DNA of 64,000 nucleotides from the NCBI RefSeq assembly GCF_008806595.1, contig NZ_VZRB01000027.1, forward strand, positions 54,504 through 118,503, written 5' to 3'. Positions 9,205-17,684 of this stretch are shown here, in pieces. The stretch is from Streptomyces luteolifulvus. Its GTDB lineage: Bacteria; Actinomycetota; Actinomycetes; Streptomycetales; Streptomycetaceae. The translations under genes and the position numbers were made by a program. A model generated the notes under the pieces. It saw only the letters and a list, made by a program, of their open reading frames with translations. It ran no database searches and was not told the origin of the DNA. Numbering within the stretch: position 1 is the stretch's first letter; each line of letters opens with the position of its first letter.

Positions 9205-10998
9205 GTGGATCGCACCAGATCCGTTCTCGCCGCGCTCACGGCCACGCTGCTGGCCGCATCCGGCATCACCGCGCTCTCGTCGGCCGCCCGCGCGGCCGAC
9301 GCCGACCTGGCCCGCAACGGCGGCTTCGAGGCGGGCCTCGACGGCTGGACCTGCTCGGCCGGAGTCACCGTCGCTTCACCGGTGCGGAGTGGAAGTTCGG
9401 CGCTCCAGGCGACCCCGGCCGGCAGCGACAACGCCCGGTGCGCCCAGACGGTGACCGTGAAGCCGGACTCCCAGTACACGCTGTCCGGCTACGTCCGCGG
9501 CTCCTACGTCTATCTCGGCGCGAGCGGCACCGGCACCACCGACGTGTCCGCCTGGACCCAGTCCGCCCCGGCCTGGCAGCAGCTGACGACCACCTTCCGC
9601 ACCGGCCCGTCCACCACCAGGGTCACGATCTACACCCACGGCTGGTACGGCACCGGCGCCTACTACGCAGACGACATCTCGCTGACCGGCCCCGGCGTGG
9701 ACGCGGGTCAGCCGCCCGCGGCCCCGACCGGCCTCAAGGCCGGCACCGTCACCTCGTCCAGCGTCGACCTGTCCTGGTCGGCGGTCGCCGGAGCGACGCG
9801 CTACGCCGTCTACCGCGACGGCGCCAAGGTCCAGACGGTGAGCGGGACGTCGGCGACCGTCACCGGACTCGCGCCGTCGACGGCGTACGCCTTCCAGGCC
9901 ACCGCCCTGAACGACGCCGGCGAGTCCGCGAAGTCCGCCACGGTGACCGCGACCACCTCGGCGGGCTCCGGCGGCTCGGCCGACCTGCCCGCCCACGCCC
10001 TCGTCGGCTACCTCCACGCGAGTTTCGCCAACGGCTCCGGCTATACGCGCCTCGCCGACGTTCCCGACAGCTGGGACGTCATCGACCTGGCCTTCGGCGA
10101 GCCGACGTCGGTGACCTCCGGCGACATCCGCTTCAACCGCTGCCCGGTCACCGAGTGCGCGAACGTCGAGAGCGACGCCGACTTCAAGGCGGCGATCAGG
10201 GCGAAGCAGGCGGCCGGCAAGAAGGTGCTGATCTCCATCGGCGGCCAGAACGGGCAGGTGCAGCTGGCCACGACGGCGGCCCGCGACACCTTCGTCTCCT
10301 CCGTCTCGAAGATCATCGACCAGTACGGCCTCGACGGACTGGACATCGACTTCGAGGGCCACTCGCTCTCCCTGAACGCCGACGACACGGACTTCAAGAA
10401 CCCGAAGACGCCGGTGATCGTCAACCTGATCTCGGCCCTGAAGACCCTGAAGGCCAAGTACGGCTCGAAGTTCGTGCTCACGATGGCGCCGGAGACCTTC
10501 TTCGTCCAGCTCGGGTACCAGTACTACGGCACCGGCAAGTGGGGCGGCCAGGACCCGCGCGCGGGAGCGTATCTGCCTGTCATCCACGCGATGCGCGACG
10601 ACCTCACGCTGCTGCACGTCCAGGACTACAACTCGGGTCCCATCATGGGCCTCGACAACCAGTACCACTCGATGGGCGGTGCCGATTTCCACATCGCGAT
10701 GACCGACATGCTGCTGACCGGCTTCCCGGTCGCGGGCGACGCGAACAACGTCTTCCCGCCGCTGCGCCCCGACCAGGTGGCGATCGGCATGCCGGCCTCC
10801 ACCAACGCGGGCAACGGCTACGTCAGCCCGTCCGAGGTCACCAAGACCCTGGACTGTCTGACGAAGAAGACGAACTGCGGCTCGTACGCCACCCATGGCA
10901 TCTGGCCCGCCCTGCGCGGTCTGATGACGTGGTCGGTCAACTGGGACCGTTACGGGGGCTGGGAGTTCCAGCGGACGTTCGACGGCTACTTCGGCTGA
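9205..10998 (+). CDS. Secreted GH18 chitinase with CBM and FnIII domains
   Basis: This 597-residue enzyme hydrolyses chitin outside the cell. The GTG at 9205, with GGAGG a few bases upstream, gives a Sec signal (VDRTRSVLAALTATLLAASG, ending near ARAAD). Then come a carbohydrate-binding beta-sandwich (about residues 33-170, starting ARNGGFEAGLDGW), a fibronectin III domain (about 175-262) and a GH18 catalytic barrel (about 270-597). The catalytic motif is DGLDIDFE, with the acid Glu at residue 384. The longer open frame begins upstream of the promoter and is not used. Its 3' end overlaps the convergent PAP2 gene by 62 bases. The promoter palindrome points to control by DasR with N-acetylglucosamine metabolism. 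Confidence 0.93.
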   Translation: MDRTRSVLAALTATLLAASGITALSSAARAADADLARNGGFEAGLDGWTCSAGVTVASPVRSGSSALQATPAGSDNARCAQTVTVKPDSQYTLSGYVRGSYVYLGASGTGTTDVSAWTQSAPAWQQLTTTFRTGPSTTRVTIYTHGWYGTGAYYADDISLTGPGVDAGQPPAAPTGLKAGTVTSSSVDLSWSAVAGATRYAVYRDGAKVQTVSGTSATVTGLAPSTAYAFQATALNDAGESAKSATVTATTSAGSGGSADLPAHALVGYLHASFANGSGYTRLADVPDSWDVIDLAFGEPTSVTSGDIRFNRCPVTECANVESDADFKAAIRAKQAAGKKVLISIGGQNGQVQLATTAARDTFVSSVSKIIDQYGLDGLDIDFEGHSLSLNADDTDFKNPKTPVIVNLISALKTLKAKYGSKFVLTMAPETFFVQLGYQYYGTGKWGGQDPRAGAYLPVIHAMRDDLTLLHVQDYNSGPIMGLDNQYHSMGGADFHIAMTDMLLTGFPVAGDANNVFPPLRPDQVAIGMPASTNAGNGYVSPSEVTKTLDCLTKKTNCGSYATHGIWPALRGLMTWSVNWDRYGGWEFQRTFDGYFG

Positions 10999-11737
10999 GG
11001 GCGATCGCGAGCCCCGTCAGCAGCACCGCACCGAGGCACCAACTGGCCAGCACGTCCAGGGGCCAGTGGTAGCCGCGCCGCACCAAACCGAAGCCGACAG
11101 CCGTGTTGACGGCGACGCAGGCGGCGAGAAGCACGAGACGGGTGTACGCGCCACACAGCCAGGGAAGGAGGAGCAACGCCGCGGAGCCATAGGCGACGGC
11201 GGCGGTCGCGGTGTGGCCGGAGGGATAGAAGCCGGTGTTGCTGGGAGGGTTGACCGGCGGGCCCGGACGGTCGGTCAGTTCCTTGAGCGGAACGATCAGC
11301 GCCGGGAGAAGGGCCATGAGAACGGCCGCCGCGACCGCCGGCAGCCACCAGCGGTCCCTGCCGGCGCGGCGGGCCCGCCAGGCGACGTACACCAGCACGA
11401 CCGCGAGGACCGGCACCGCGACCTGGACACTGCCGAGATCGGCGAGGAGTTCGGAGGCGTGGTCCGGGTGGACCAGAGCGCGGCTGAGGCGCTTGTCCGC
11501 CCGTATGAGGGCACCGTCGGCGACGACCTGCCAGGTGATCACCGCGAAGAGGGAGGCCGGGAGGCCGAGAAGGAGGAAGAGGAGGAAGGAGGTCGGCCGC
11601 CCCGGAACAGGGGGGGGTAGTTCCGAGGCGGCCGTCCTGATCGGATGGCCGGCCGCCCCGGGGGGTTTGGGGCGGGCGACTGTCCGATCGGTGAGGAGAT
11701 CCGGAGCCAGAAGCCCCGTTTGTGTGCGCGAGGGCAC
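10937..11737 (-). CDS. PAP2-family membrane phosphatase
   Basis: The 266-residue membrane protein has about five or six helices and the three PAP2 phosphatase motifs: K-x4-RP (KELTDRPGP), PSGHT, and the HxxxD part in RRGYHWPLDVL. Members dephosphorylate lipid phosphates such as undecaprenyl pyrophosphate or phosphatidate at the outer membrane face. Lipid specificity is unknown. The GTG at 11737 has no clear ribosome site, and the first 45 residues are polar and Pro-rich, so a later start is possible. The last 62 bases overlap the chitinase gene tail to tail, so both genes depend on the same DNA for their C-termini. Confidence 0.85.
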   Translation of the reverse strand: MPSRTQTGLLAPDLLTDRTVARPKPPGAAGHPIRTAASELPPPVPGRPTSFLLFLLLGLPASLFAVITWQVVADGALIRADKRLSRALVHPDHASELLADLGSVQVAVPVLAVVLVYVAWRARRAGRDRWWLPAVAAAVLMALLPALIVPLKELTDRPGPPVNPPSNTGFYPSGHTATAAVAYGSAALLLLPWLCGAYTRLVLLAACVAVNTAVGFGLVRRGYHWPLDVLASWCLGAVLLTGLAIALSRSSRRTSAGTPSPRNGPS

Positions 11738-11933
11738 GACCAGACCGTAGCTGGGGAGGCCCCGGCCTGTTGTCGCCCACAGTGCCCTGTGAGCGGGGTG
11801 TATCTCTCATCTGGAAGAAAACCTACGACAGGGGATGAGGGTGAGACAGGCCAATTCCCGTCCCGCCATGCACCTCGCACACGTTCTTCACACCCTCCGA
11901 CGCTAGGCCCTTTCAGACGTGCGGGCCACTCGC

Positions 11934-13268
11934 TCAGATGCGGGTGAACGCCTGCTCGATGATGTCGAGACCCTCGTTCAGCAGGGCCTCGCCGATCACC
12001 AGCGGCGGCAGGAAGCGGAGCACGTTGCCGTAGGTGCCACAGGTGAGGACCAGCAGGCCCTCCTGGTGGCAGGCCTTCGCCAGCGCGGCCGTCGCCTCCG
12101 GGTTCGGCTCCTTGGTGGCGCGGTCCTTGACCAGCTCGATGGCGATCATCGCGCCCCGGCCCCGGACGTCACCGATGATGTCGAACTTCTCGGCCATTGC
12201 GGTGAGGCGGGCCTTCATGACCGACTCGATGGTCTTCGCCCTGGCGTTGAGGTCGAGCTCCTTCATCGTCTCGATCGAGCCGAGCGCACCGGCGCAGGCG
12301 ACCGGGTTGCCGCCGTAGGTACCGCCCAGGCCGCCGGCGTGCGCGGCGTCCATGATCTCGGCGCGGCCGGTGACGGCAGCGAGCGGGAGACCGCCGGCGA
12401 TGCCCTTCGCGGTGGTGATCAGGTCGGGGACGATGCCCTCGTCCTCGCAGGCGAACCACTGGCCCGTACGGCAGAAGCCGGACTGGATCTCGTCCGCGAC
12501 GAACACGATGCCGTTGTCCGCGGCGAACTGGCGGATCGCCGGCAGGAAGCCCTTGGCCGGCTCGATGAAGCCGCCCTCACCGAGCACCGGCTCGATGATG
12601 ATCGCGGCCACGTTGTCCGGGCCGACCTGCTTGGTGATCTGATCGATGGCCTGCGCGGCGGCCTCGGGGCCCGCGTTCTCCGGGCCGGTCGGCCAGCGGT
12701 AGCCGTAGGCCACCGGCACCCGGTAGACCTCGGGCGCGAACGGGCCGAAGCCGTGCTTGTACGGCATGTTCTTCGCGGTCAGCGCCATCGTGAGGTTGGT
12801 ACGGCCGTGGTAGCCGTGGTCGAAGACGACGACCGCCTGGCGCTTGGTGTGGGCGCGGGCGATCTTGACCGCGTTCTCGACCGCCTCGGCGCCCGAGTTG
12901 AACAGCGCGCTCTTCTTGGCGTGGTCGCCCGGGGTCAGCTCGGCGAGCGCCTCGGCGACCTCCACGTACCCCTCGTACGGCGTGACCATGAAACAGGTGT
13001 GGGTGAAGTCGGCGAGCTGCGCCGAGGCCCGGCGTACGACGGCCTCGGCGGACGCGCCCACCGAGGTGACCGCGATACCGGAACCGAAGTCGATGAGACG
13101 GTTGCCGTCGACGTCCTCGATGATGCCGCCGCCCGCGCGCGCGGTGAACACGGGCAGCACGGAGCCCACGCCCTGCGCCACCGCGGCGACACGGCGGGCC
13201 TGCAGCTCCTGCGACTTCGGGCCGGGGATGGCGGTGACGACGCGGCGCTCCTGCGGAAGTGCGGTCAT
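11934..13268 (-). CDS. gabT: 4-aminobutyrate aminotransferase
   Basis: The 444-residue class III PLP aminotransferase converts GABA and 2-oxoglutarate to succinate semialdehyde and glutamate. The cofactor Lys is residue 288 (TTAKGIAGGLP); ALFNSGAEAVENAVK and VADEIQSGFCRTG are typical GabT blocks. The ATG at 13268 has AGGAG before it; an in-frame start ten codons earlier lacks one. With the aldehyde dehydrogenases on either side it gives the second half of putrescine breakdown. It is divergent from the membrane ATPase gene across about 200 bases. TGTCC-N5-GGACA at 13375-13389 in that gap is a possible operator. Confidence 0.93.
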   Translation of the reverse strand: MTALPQERRVVTAIPGPKSQELQARRVAAVAQGVGSVLPVFTARAGGGIIEDVDGNRLIDFGSGIAVTSVGASAEAVVRRASAQLADFTHTCFMVTPYEGYVEVAEALAELTPGDHAKKSALFNSGAEAVENAVKIARAHTKRQAVVVFDHGYHGRTNLTMALTAKNMPYKHGFGPFAPEVYRVPVAYGYRWPTGPENAGPEAAAQAIDQITKQVGPDNVAAIIIEPVLGEGGFIEPAKGFLPAIRQFAADNGIVFVADEIQSGFCRTGQWFACEDEGIVPDLITTAKGIAGGLPLAAVTGRAEIMDAAHAGGLGGTYGGNPVACAGALGSIETMKELDLNARAKTIESVMKARLTAMAEKFDIIGDVRGRGAMIAIELVKDRATKEPNPEATAALAKACHQEGLLVLTCGTYGNVLRFLPPLVIGEALLNEGLDIIEQAFTRI

Positions 13269-13505
13269 GAGGGGCTCCTGGGGGTCTTGCGGACACATCT
13301 CTTCTTTTCTCGCAGGCTAGGACGGGGAAGGAGGGGTGGGCATGCTCCATGTGGGCGTTTTCGGCGTGCCCGGTTGTCCGCCTTGGACATAGAGGAGTAC
13401 GGCCCGGTCACCCCGGGCCCGGCCGCGTAACGGTGAACTCCCCTTGCGGGGGCGTTAGATTGACCGCTGATGGTGGACGGAACGGCTGGTCAGGGGGCAA
13501 GGGCG

Positions 13506-15632
13506 ATGGACAGCGACGGGACGCAGGAGGCGCGGGGCACGCACGCGAACCCGGTGCCGCGCCCGGCAGGGCCTCCAGAGGTGCCTGCCGCGCCACCACG
13601 GCCGGCTCGTGCCCCGGGCATGCCGCCGCCTCCGGACGGTTCGGCGTTCCTGACCTGGCTGCGCACCCCCCGGCCGGACGCGGCGCCGGGCGTGTGGCGG
13701 CTCGGGCACACACCCCGGCCGCAGGAGGAGCCCGAGCTGATCCCGGCGCGGCAGCTGCTCAGCGGGGCGGTGATCGCCTTCCTCGTGGGCTGGCTGGTCT
13801 GGTCGCTGCTGTGGAACGGCTACCTCGGCGGCTGGTGGGTCCTGCCCCTCGAACTCTTCACGCCGGACTCCTGGCTCCACAACAACGACCGCGTCGGCAA
13901 CGCGGTCCTCTGGTACGGCTACTACACGCTGATCGCCCTGGGCATCATGCTCGTCGTCGGCCGCCTCGGCCGCTGGAGCGAGGTCTGGCGCCGCTGGGGC
14001 CCGCCCGCCTGGCGCCGGACCGTACCCGCCCCCGAGCGGCCCCCGACGCCGGAACACGACCCTGCCGAGTGGCCCGAGCTGCGCGCCGCCGGTGCCGCCG
14101 ACGCTGCCGCACGGCTGGCCGGCGAGGCCCGTGCCGGGCTGATGCGAGACGTCGACCACGCCCGGATCGTCCGCGCCTGGCAGGGCGTGCGCAGTGGCCG
14201 GCACAGCCTCGCCGCCTTCACCGGCTCGGTGCTCAAGGAGGGCTCCGCCGCCTGTCTGCACCCCTCCGGGGAGCGCGATCTGCCGGCCCGGCTCGCCCGG
14301 CACGACCTGGTGACCGGCCAGGTGCGCCTCGGCACCACCGCCGACGACGCCCGCAACCCGTACGCCTACCGTGGCGCCGGCCTCGGTCTCGGACCCGATC
14401 TGCTCGGCACCTCGCTGCTCGCCGTCGGACCGGCCGGCTCCGGCAAGACCGGCACCGTGGTGCGGCCGCTTGCCGAGTCGCTGTGCCTGCACGCGCTCGC
14501 CGGGCGGGCAGCGGTCGTCGTGGTCGGCGCGGCGGGCGCGGGGCTCGGCCCGGCCGACGCCTACGACGTCGTCGTACGGATCGGCAACCAGGAATCCGTC
14601 TACGACCTCGACCTGTACGGCGGGACCACCGACCCCGACGAGGCGGCGGCCGTGCTCGCCGAGGCGCTCGTCGGGGACCTCGCCGAACCGCACCAGGGCG
14701 GCGACACCCGCCGGTCCACCAGCGTCCTGGCCCAGCTCCTCGGGCCGTTCAAGGCAGTGCACGGGCGCTTCCCGTCCGTACCCGAGCTGCGGCAGCTGCT
14801 CGACGGCGCGCCCGGGGCGCTCACCGCGCTGCGGCAGGCGCTGGAGGGCTCAGGGCAGGAGTCGCTGCTGCGGGAACTGGACGCGCGGGAGCGGCAGATG
14901 GGACATCCGGGGGATGTGGGCGGCGTGCTCGCGGATCGTGTCGCGCTGCTCGACCGGCCCGCCTTCGCCGGGTTCTTCGACACCTCGGGGCAGTCCCGGC
15001 CCTTCTCGCTCAAGGCGCTCGACCACCCCGTGCGGGTGCGCATCGATCTGCCCGAACGCGGGCACGCCGACGCCTCGCGGATGCTGGCGCGGCTGGTGCT
15101 CGCGCAGTTCACGGCGAGCGTCGCGGTGCGGGAGGACCGGTCGCTGTTCGCCTGCCTGGTCCTCGACGACGCCACGGGAGTCGTGACGCCCGAGGCCGTA
15201 CGGGGGATCCAGCGGCTGCGGTCCGGCAACGCCGGGGTCGTGCTGACCCTGCGCACCCTGGACGACGTACCGCGTCCGCTGCGCGGGCCACTGCTCGGGG
15301 CCACCGGATGCCGGATGGCGCTGTCCGGGCTCACACCGTGGGACGGTCAGGACTTCGCCGAGGTGTGGGGCAAGGAGTGGATCGAGGCACGGGACGTCAC
15401 CGACCGGCAGATCATCGCAGAGACCCCGGCCGGAAAAGCGCTGCACATGGTGCGGCGGGTGATCACCGGGAAGGCGCCGACCGCGCGGGCGGTGACCGTG
15501 CGGCAGGTCGAGCGGGAGCGGTGGTCCGCGTCCGAGCTGGCGCATGCGGTGCCGCCGGGGCACGCGGTGCTGTCGCTGACCACGGTGAAGGGGGAGCACG
15601 CGCCGCCGCTTCTGGTGGATCTGCGCGGCTGA
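13506..15632 (+). CDS. Membrane-anchored P-loop ATPase of VirD4/TraG-like character
   Basis: This is a protein of about 708 residues. A Pro-rich tail of some 75 residues precedes two membrane helices (LLSGAVIAFLVGWLVWSLLW and LIALGIMLVVGRL). A cytoplasmic ATPase follows with Walker A GPAGSGKTG and a VVVVGAAG strand. The order of two N-terminal helices then a P-loop domain resembles coupling proteins of conjugation and type IV/VII secretion. No other secretion gene is adjacent, and the gene appears to be a conserved Streptomyces chromosomal gene (memory). The start is uncertain: an ATG at 13470 lies 36 bases upstream in frame. No ribosome site is convincing for either. Function is unknown. Confidence 0.75.
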   Translation: MDSDGTQEARGTHANPVPRPAGPPEVPAAPPRPARAPGMPPPPDGSAFLTWLRTPRPDAAPGVWRLGHTPRPQEEPELIPARQLLSGAVIAFLVGWLVWSLLWNGYLGGWWVLPLELFTPDSWLHNNDRVGNAVLWYGYYTLIALGIMLVVGRLGRWSEVWRRWGPPAWRRTVPAPERPPTPEHDPAEWPELRAAGAADAAARLAGEARAGLMRDVDHARIVRAWQGVRSGRHSLAAFTGSVLKEGSAACLHPSGERDLPARLARHDLVTGQVRLGTTADDARNPYAYRGAGLGLGPDLLGTSLLAVGPAGSGKTGTVVRPLAESLCLHALAGRAAVVVVGAAGAGLGPADAYDVVVRIGNQESVYDLDLYGGTTDPDEAAAVLAEALVGDLAEPHQGGDTRRSTSVLAQLLGPFKAVHGRFPSVPELRQLLDGAPGALTALRQALEGSGQESLLRELDARERQMGHPGDVGGVLADRVALLDRPAFAGFFDTSGQSRPFSLKALDHPVRVRIDLPERGHADASRMLARLVLAQFTASVAVREDRSLFACLVLDDATGVVTPEAVRGIQRLRSGNAGVVLTLRTLDDVPRPLRGPLLGATGCRMALSGLTPWDGQDFAEVWGKEWIEARDVTDRQIIAETPAGKALHMVRRVITGKAPTARAVTVRQVERERWSASELAHAVPPGHAVLSLTTVKGEHAPPLLVDLRG

Positions 15633-15712
15633 GCAGGATCTATGGGCATGAGGTCACCGGTCGACCGTACGGTGAGGCAGAATCGGCACAAGCCGTTCAT
15701 ACAACCCGGCCA

Positions 15713-15730
15713 AAAGATCACAAAGATCGC
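15713..15730. repeat. Tandem 9-bp repeat upstream of the PucR-type regulator
   Basis: AAAGATCAC (15713-15721) is followed directly by AAAGATCGC (15722-15730), about 39 bases before the regulator start. The position suits an operator for autoregulation. Only two copies are seen, and no palindrome is formed. Confidence 0.4.
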
Positions 15731-15768
15731 ACAGCCCGAAGCAGACCCGATGCAGACCTGAAGGCCTC

Positions 15769-17409
15769 ATGCCCCCCACGCTCGCGTCGCTCGTTCACCA
15801 CTCCACGCTGAAGCTGACCGTGCGGGCGGGCGAGGACCGCCTGGACGTGCCCGTCCGCTGGGCGCACGCCAGTGAACTCGCCGACCCCGTGCCGTACATG
15901 GAGGGCGGGGAACTGCTGCTGATCACCGCGCTCAAGCTGGACGCCGAGGACCCGGACACGATGCGGCGCTATGTGAAGCGGCTGGTCGGAGCCGGGGTCG
16001 TGGGGCTCGGCTTCGCTGTCGGGGTCAACTACGAGGAGATTCCGAAGGCGCTCGTCGACGCGGCGGAGCAGGAAGGGCTGCCGCTCCTCGAAGTGCCGCG
16101 CCGCACGCCCTTCCTCGCCATCAGCAAGGCGGTGTCCGCGGAGATCGCGGCCGACCAGTACCGCGCCGTCACGGCCGGTTTCGCCGCCCAGCGCGAGCTG
16201 ACCAGGCAGGCGCTGACGGACGGTCCCGAGGGACTCCTCGCCGCCCTCGCCTCCCAGGTCGACGGCTGGGCCGCCCTCTACGACGCGTCCGGCACCGTGG
16301 TCGCCACGGCACCGGAGTGGGCGGGGCGGCGGGCCGCCCGGCTCACCGCCGACGTGGAGCGGCTGCGGGAGCGGCCCGCGCCCGCCTCCTCGGTGGTGGG
16401 CGGGCCCGACGACCCCGACACCGCGGACCGGGTCGAGCTGCACTCCCTCGGCACGGGGCGGCGGCCCCGGGCCGCGCTGGCCGTGGGCACGGCCGCGGCC
16501 CTAGGCACCGCCGAGCGGTACGCCGTCCACTCGGCCATCGCCCTGCTGACGCTGACGACGGAACGCTCACGCTCCCTGCACGCGGCCGAGCAGCGGATCG
16601 GCGCGGCAGTGCTGCGCATGCTGCTCGCCGGGGAGCCGGACCATGCGCGGGCCGTGGCCGGGGACCTGTACGGGGGTCTGCTGGACGCTCCCTTCCGGGT
16701 GATCGTCGCGGAGCCGGCCTCGGCGCCCGCCTCCGCGTCCGCCGCGCCGGCCGTGAGCGAGGCCGAGTCCGGCGGCGACGCGCTCGGCGCTCTCGCCGAG
16801 GTCGTCGAGTCCGCCGCCGCCCGCGCCGGGGAGGCGCTGCTGGTGGTGCCCGAGGGCGAGGGGGAGCGGCTCGTGGTGCTGGCCGCGGACGGGGGCGCCG
16901 CGGTCGCCGCCTGCGGGGAGTACGCGGCGGCGCTGGAGGCGGCGCGGGCGCCCCTGACGGTGCGCGAACCGGCGGGGGACGAGGACGAGATCGTCGTGGG
17001 CCTGTCCGCACCGGCCGGCCCGATCGCCGCCGCGGCCGCGTACAAGCAGGCCGACCAGGCGCTGTCCGTCGCTCGGCGGCGGGGGCGGGTGCTCGTCGAG
17101 CACGAGCGGCTCGCGGCCGGCTCCGTGCTGCCGCTGCTCGCGGACGACGCGGTGAAGGCGTTCGCGGACGGGCTGCTGCGGGCGCTGTACGAGCACGACG
17201 CGACCGGCCGCGGCGACCTGGTGGCCTCGCTGCGGGCCTGGTTGTCCCGCCACGGCCAGTGGGACGCGGCGGCGGCGGATCTCGGCGTCCACCGCCATAC
17301 GCTGCGCTACCGAATGCGCAGGGTCGAGGAGATCCTCGGACGCTCTCTGGACGACCCGGACGTCCGGATGGAACTGTGGCTGGCTTTGAAGGCGACGACG
17401 GCGGAATGA
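15769..17409 (+). CDS. PucR-family transcriptional regulator
   Basis: This 546-residue regulator has an N-terminal PucR sensory domain (about residues 1-125, with LDVPVRWAHASELADP and GGELLLITALKL), a long GGDEF-like middle region and a C-terminal helix-turn-helix (about 490-540, LGVHRHTLRYRMRRVEEILG). PucR-type proteins often control catabolism of purines, amino acids or GABA. Its place between gabT and an aldehyde dehydrogenase suggests it senses GABA or a related compound and controls those genes. Ligand and targets are inferred. An Ala-rich insert near residues 310-330 is probably a linker. Confidence 0.88.
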   Translation: MPPTLASLVHHSTLKLTVRAGEDRLDVPVRWAHASELADPVPYMEGGELLLITALKLDAEDPDTMRRYVKRLVGAGVVGLGFAVGVNYEEIPKALVDAAEQEGLPLLEVPRRTPFLAISKAVSAEIAADQYRAVTAGFAAQRELTRQALTDGPEGLLAALASQVDGWAALYDASGTVVATAPEWAGRRAARLTADVERLRERPAPASSVVGGPDDPDTADRVELHSLGTGRRPRAALAVGTAAALGTAERYAVHSAIALLTLTTERSRSLHAAEQRIGAAVLRMLLAGEPDHARAVAGDLYGGLLDAPFRVIVAEPASAPASASAAPAVSEAESGGDALGALAEVVESAAARAGEALLVVPEGEGERLVVLAADGGAAVAACGEYAAALEAARAPLTVREPAGDEDEIVVGLSAPAGPIAAAAAYKQADQALSVARRRGRVLVEHERLAAGSVLPLLADDAVKAFADGLLRALYEHDATGRGDLVASLRAWLSRHGQWDAAAADLGVHRHTLRYRMRRVEEILGRSLDDPDVRMELWLALKATTAE

Positions 17410-17424
17410 CGGCGGGATAGGGGA

Positions 17425-17550
17425 CCGGGGGCTCCGCCCCAGACCCCCGGGCCCCCAGGCCTATGCCCACTCACCACCCATCTCGGTCGGCCGAGAGGCG
17501 GACCCTGCCGGGGGCTTCGCCCCCCAGACCCCGAGACCCCCCAGACCCCC
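17425..17550. repeat. Two copies of a GGGGCTYCGCCCC-type dispersed repeat
   Basis: The first copy runs from 17425 (GGGGGCTCCGCCCC, then AGACCCCC) and the second from 17508 (GGGGGCTTCGCCCC, then AGACCCC). Each forms a short GC hairpin with an adjacent C-rich arm. Such elements are scattered through Streptomyces intergenic DNA. Together they occupy much of the 275-base gap between the regulator and the dehydrogenase gene and may act as terminators for the regulator gene. Confidence 0.6.
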
Positions 17551-17684
17551 ACCCCACCCCGCCAATTCGGCACACTCCCCACCCCACACCACTACGACTC
17601 GGACAAGCACCCCTCCGCCAGCCCGCCCCTACCGTGGACCCAGACAGCAATGCGTACCCCGACGCGGAAGGGCCGGATTCCCAC

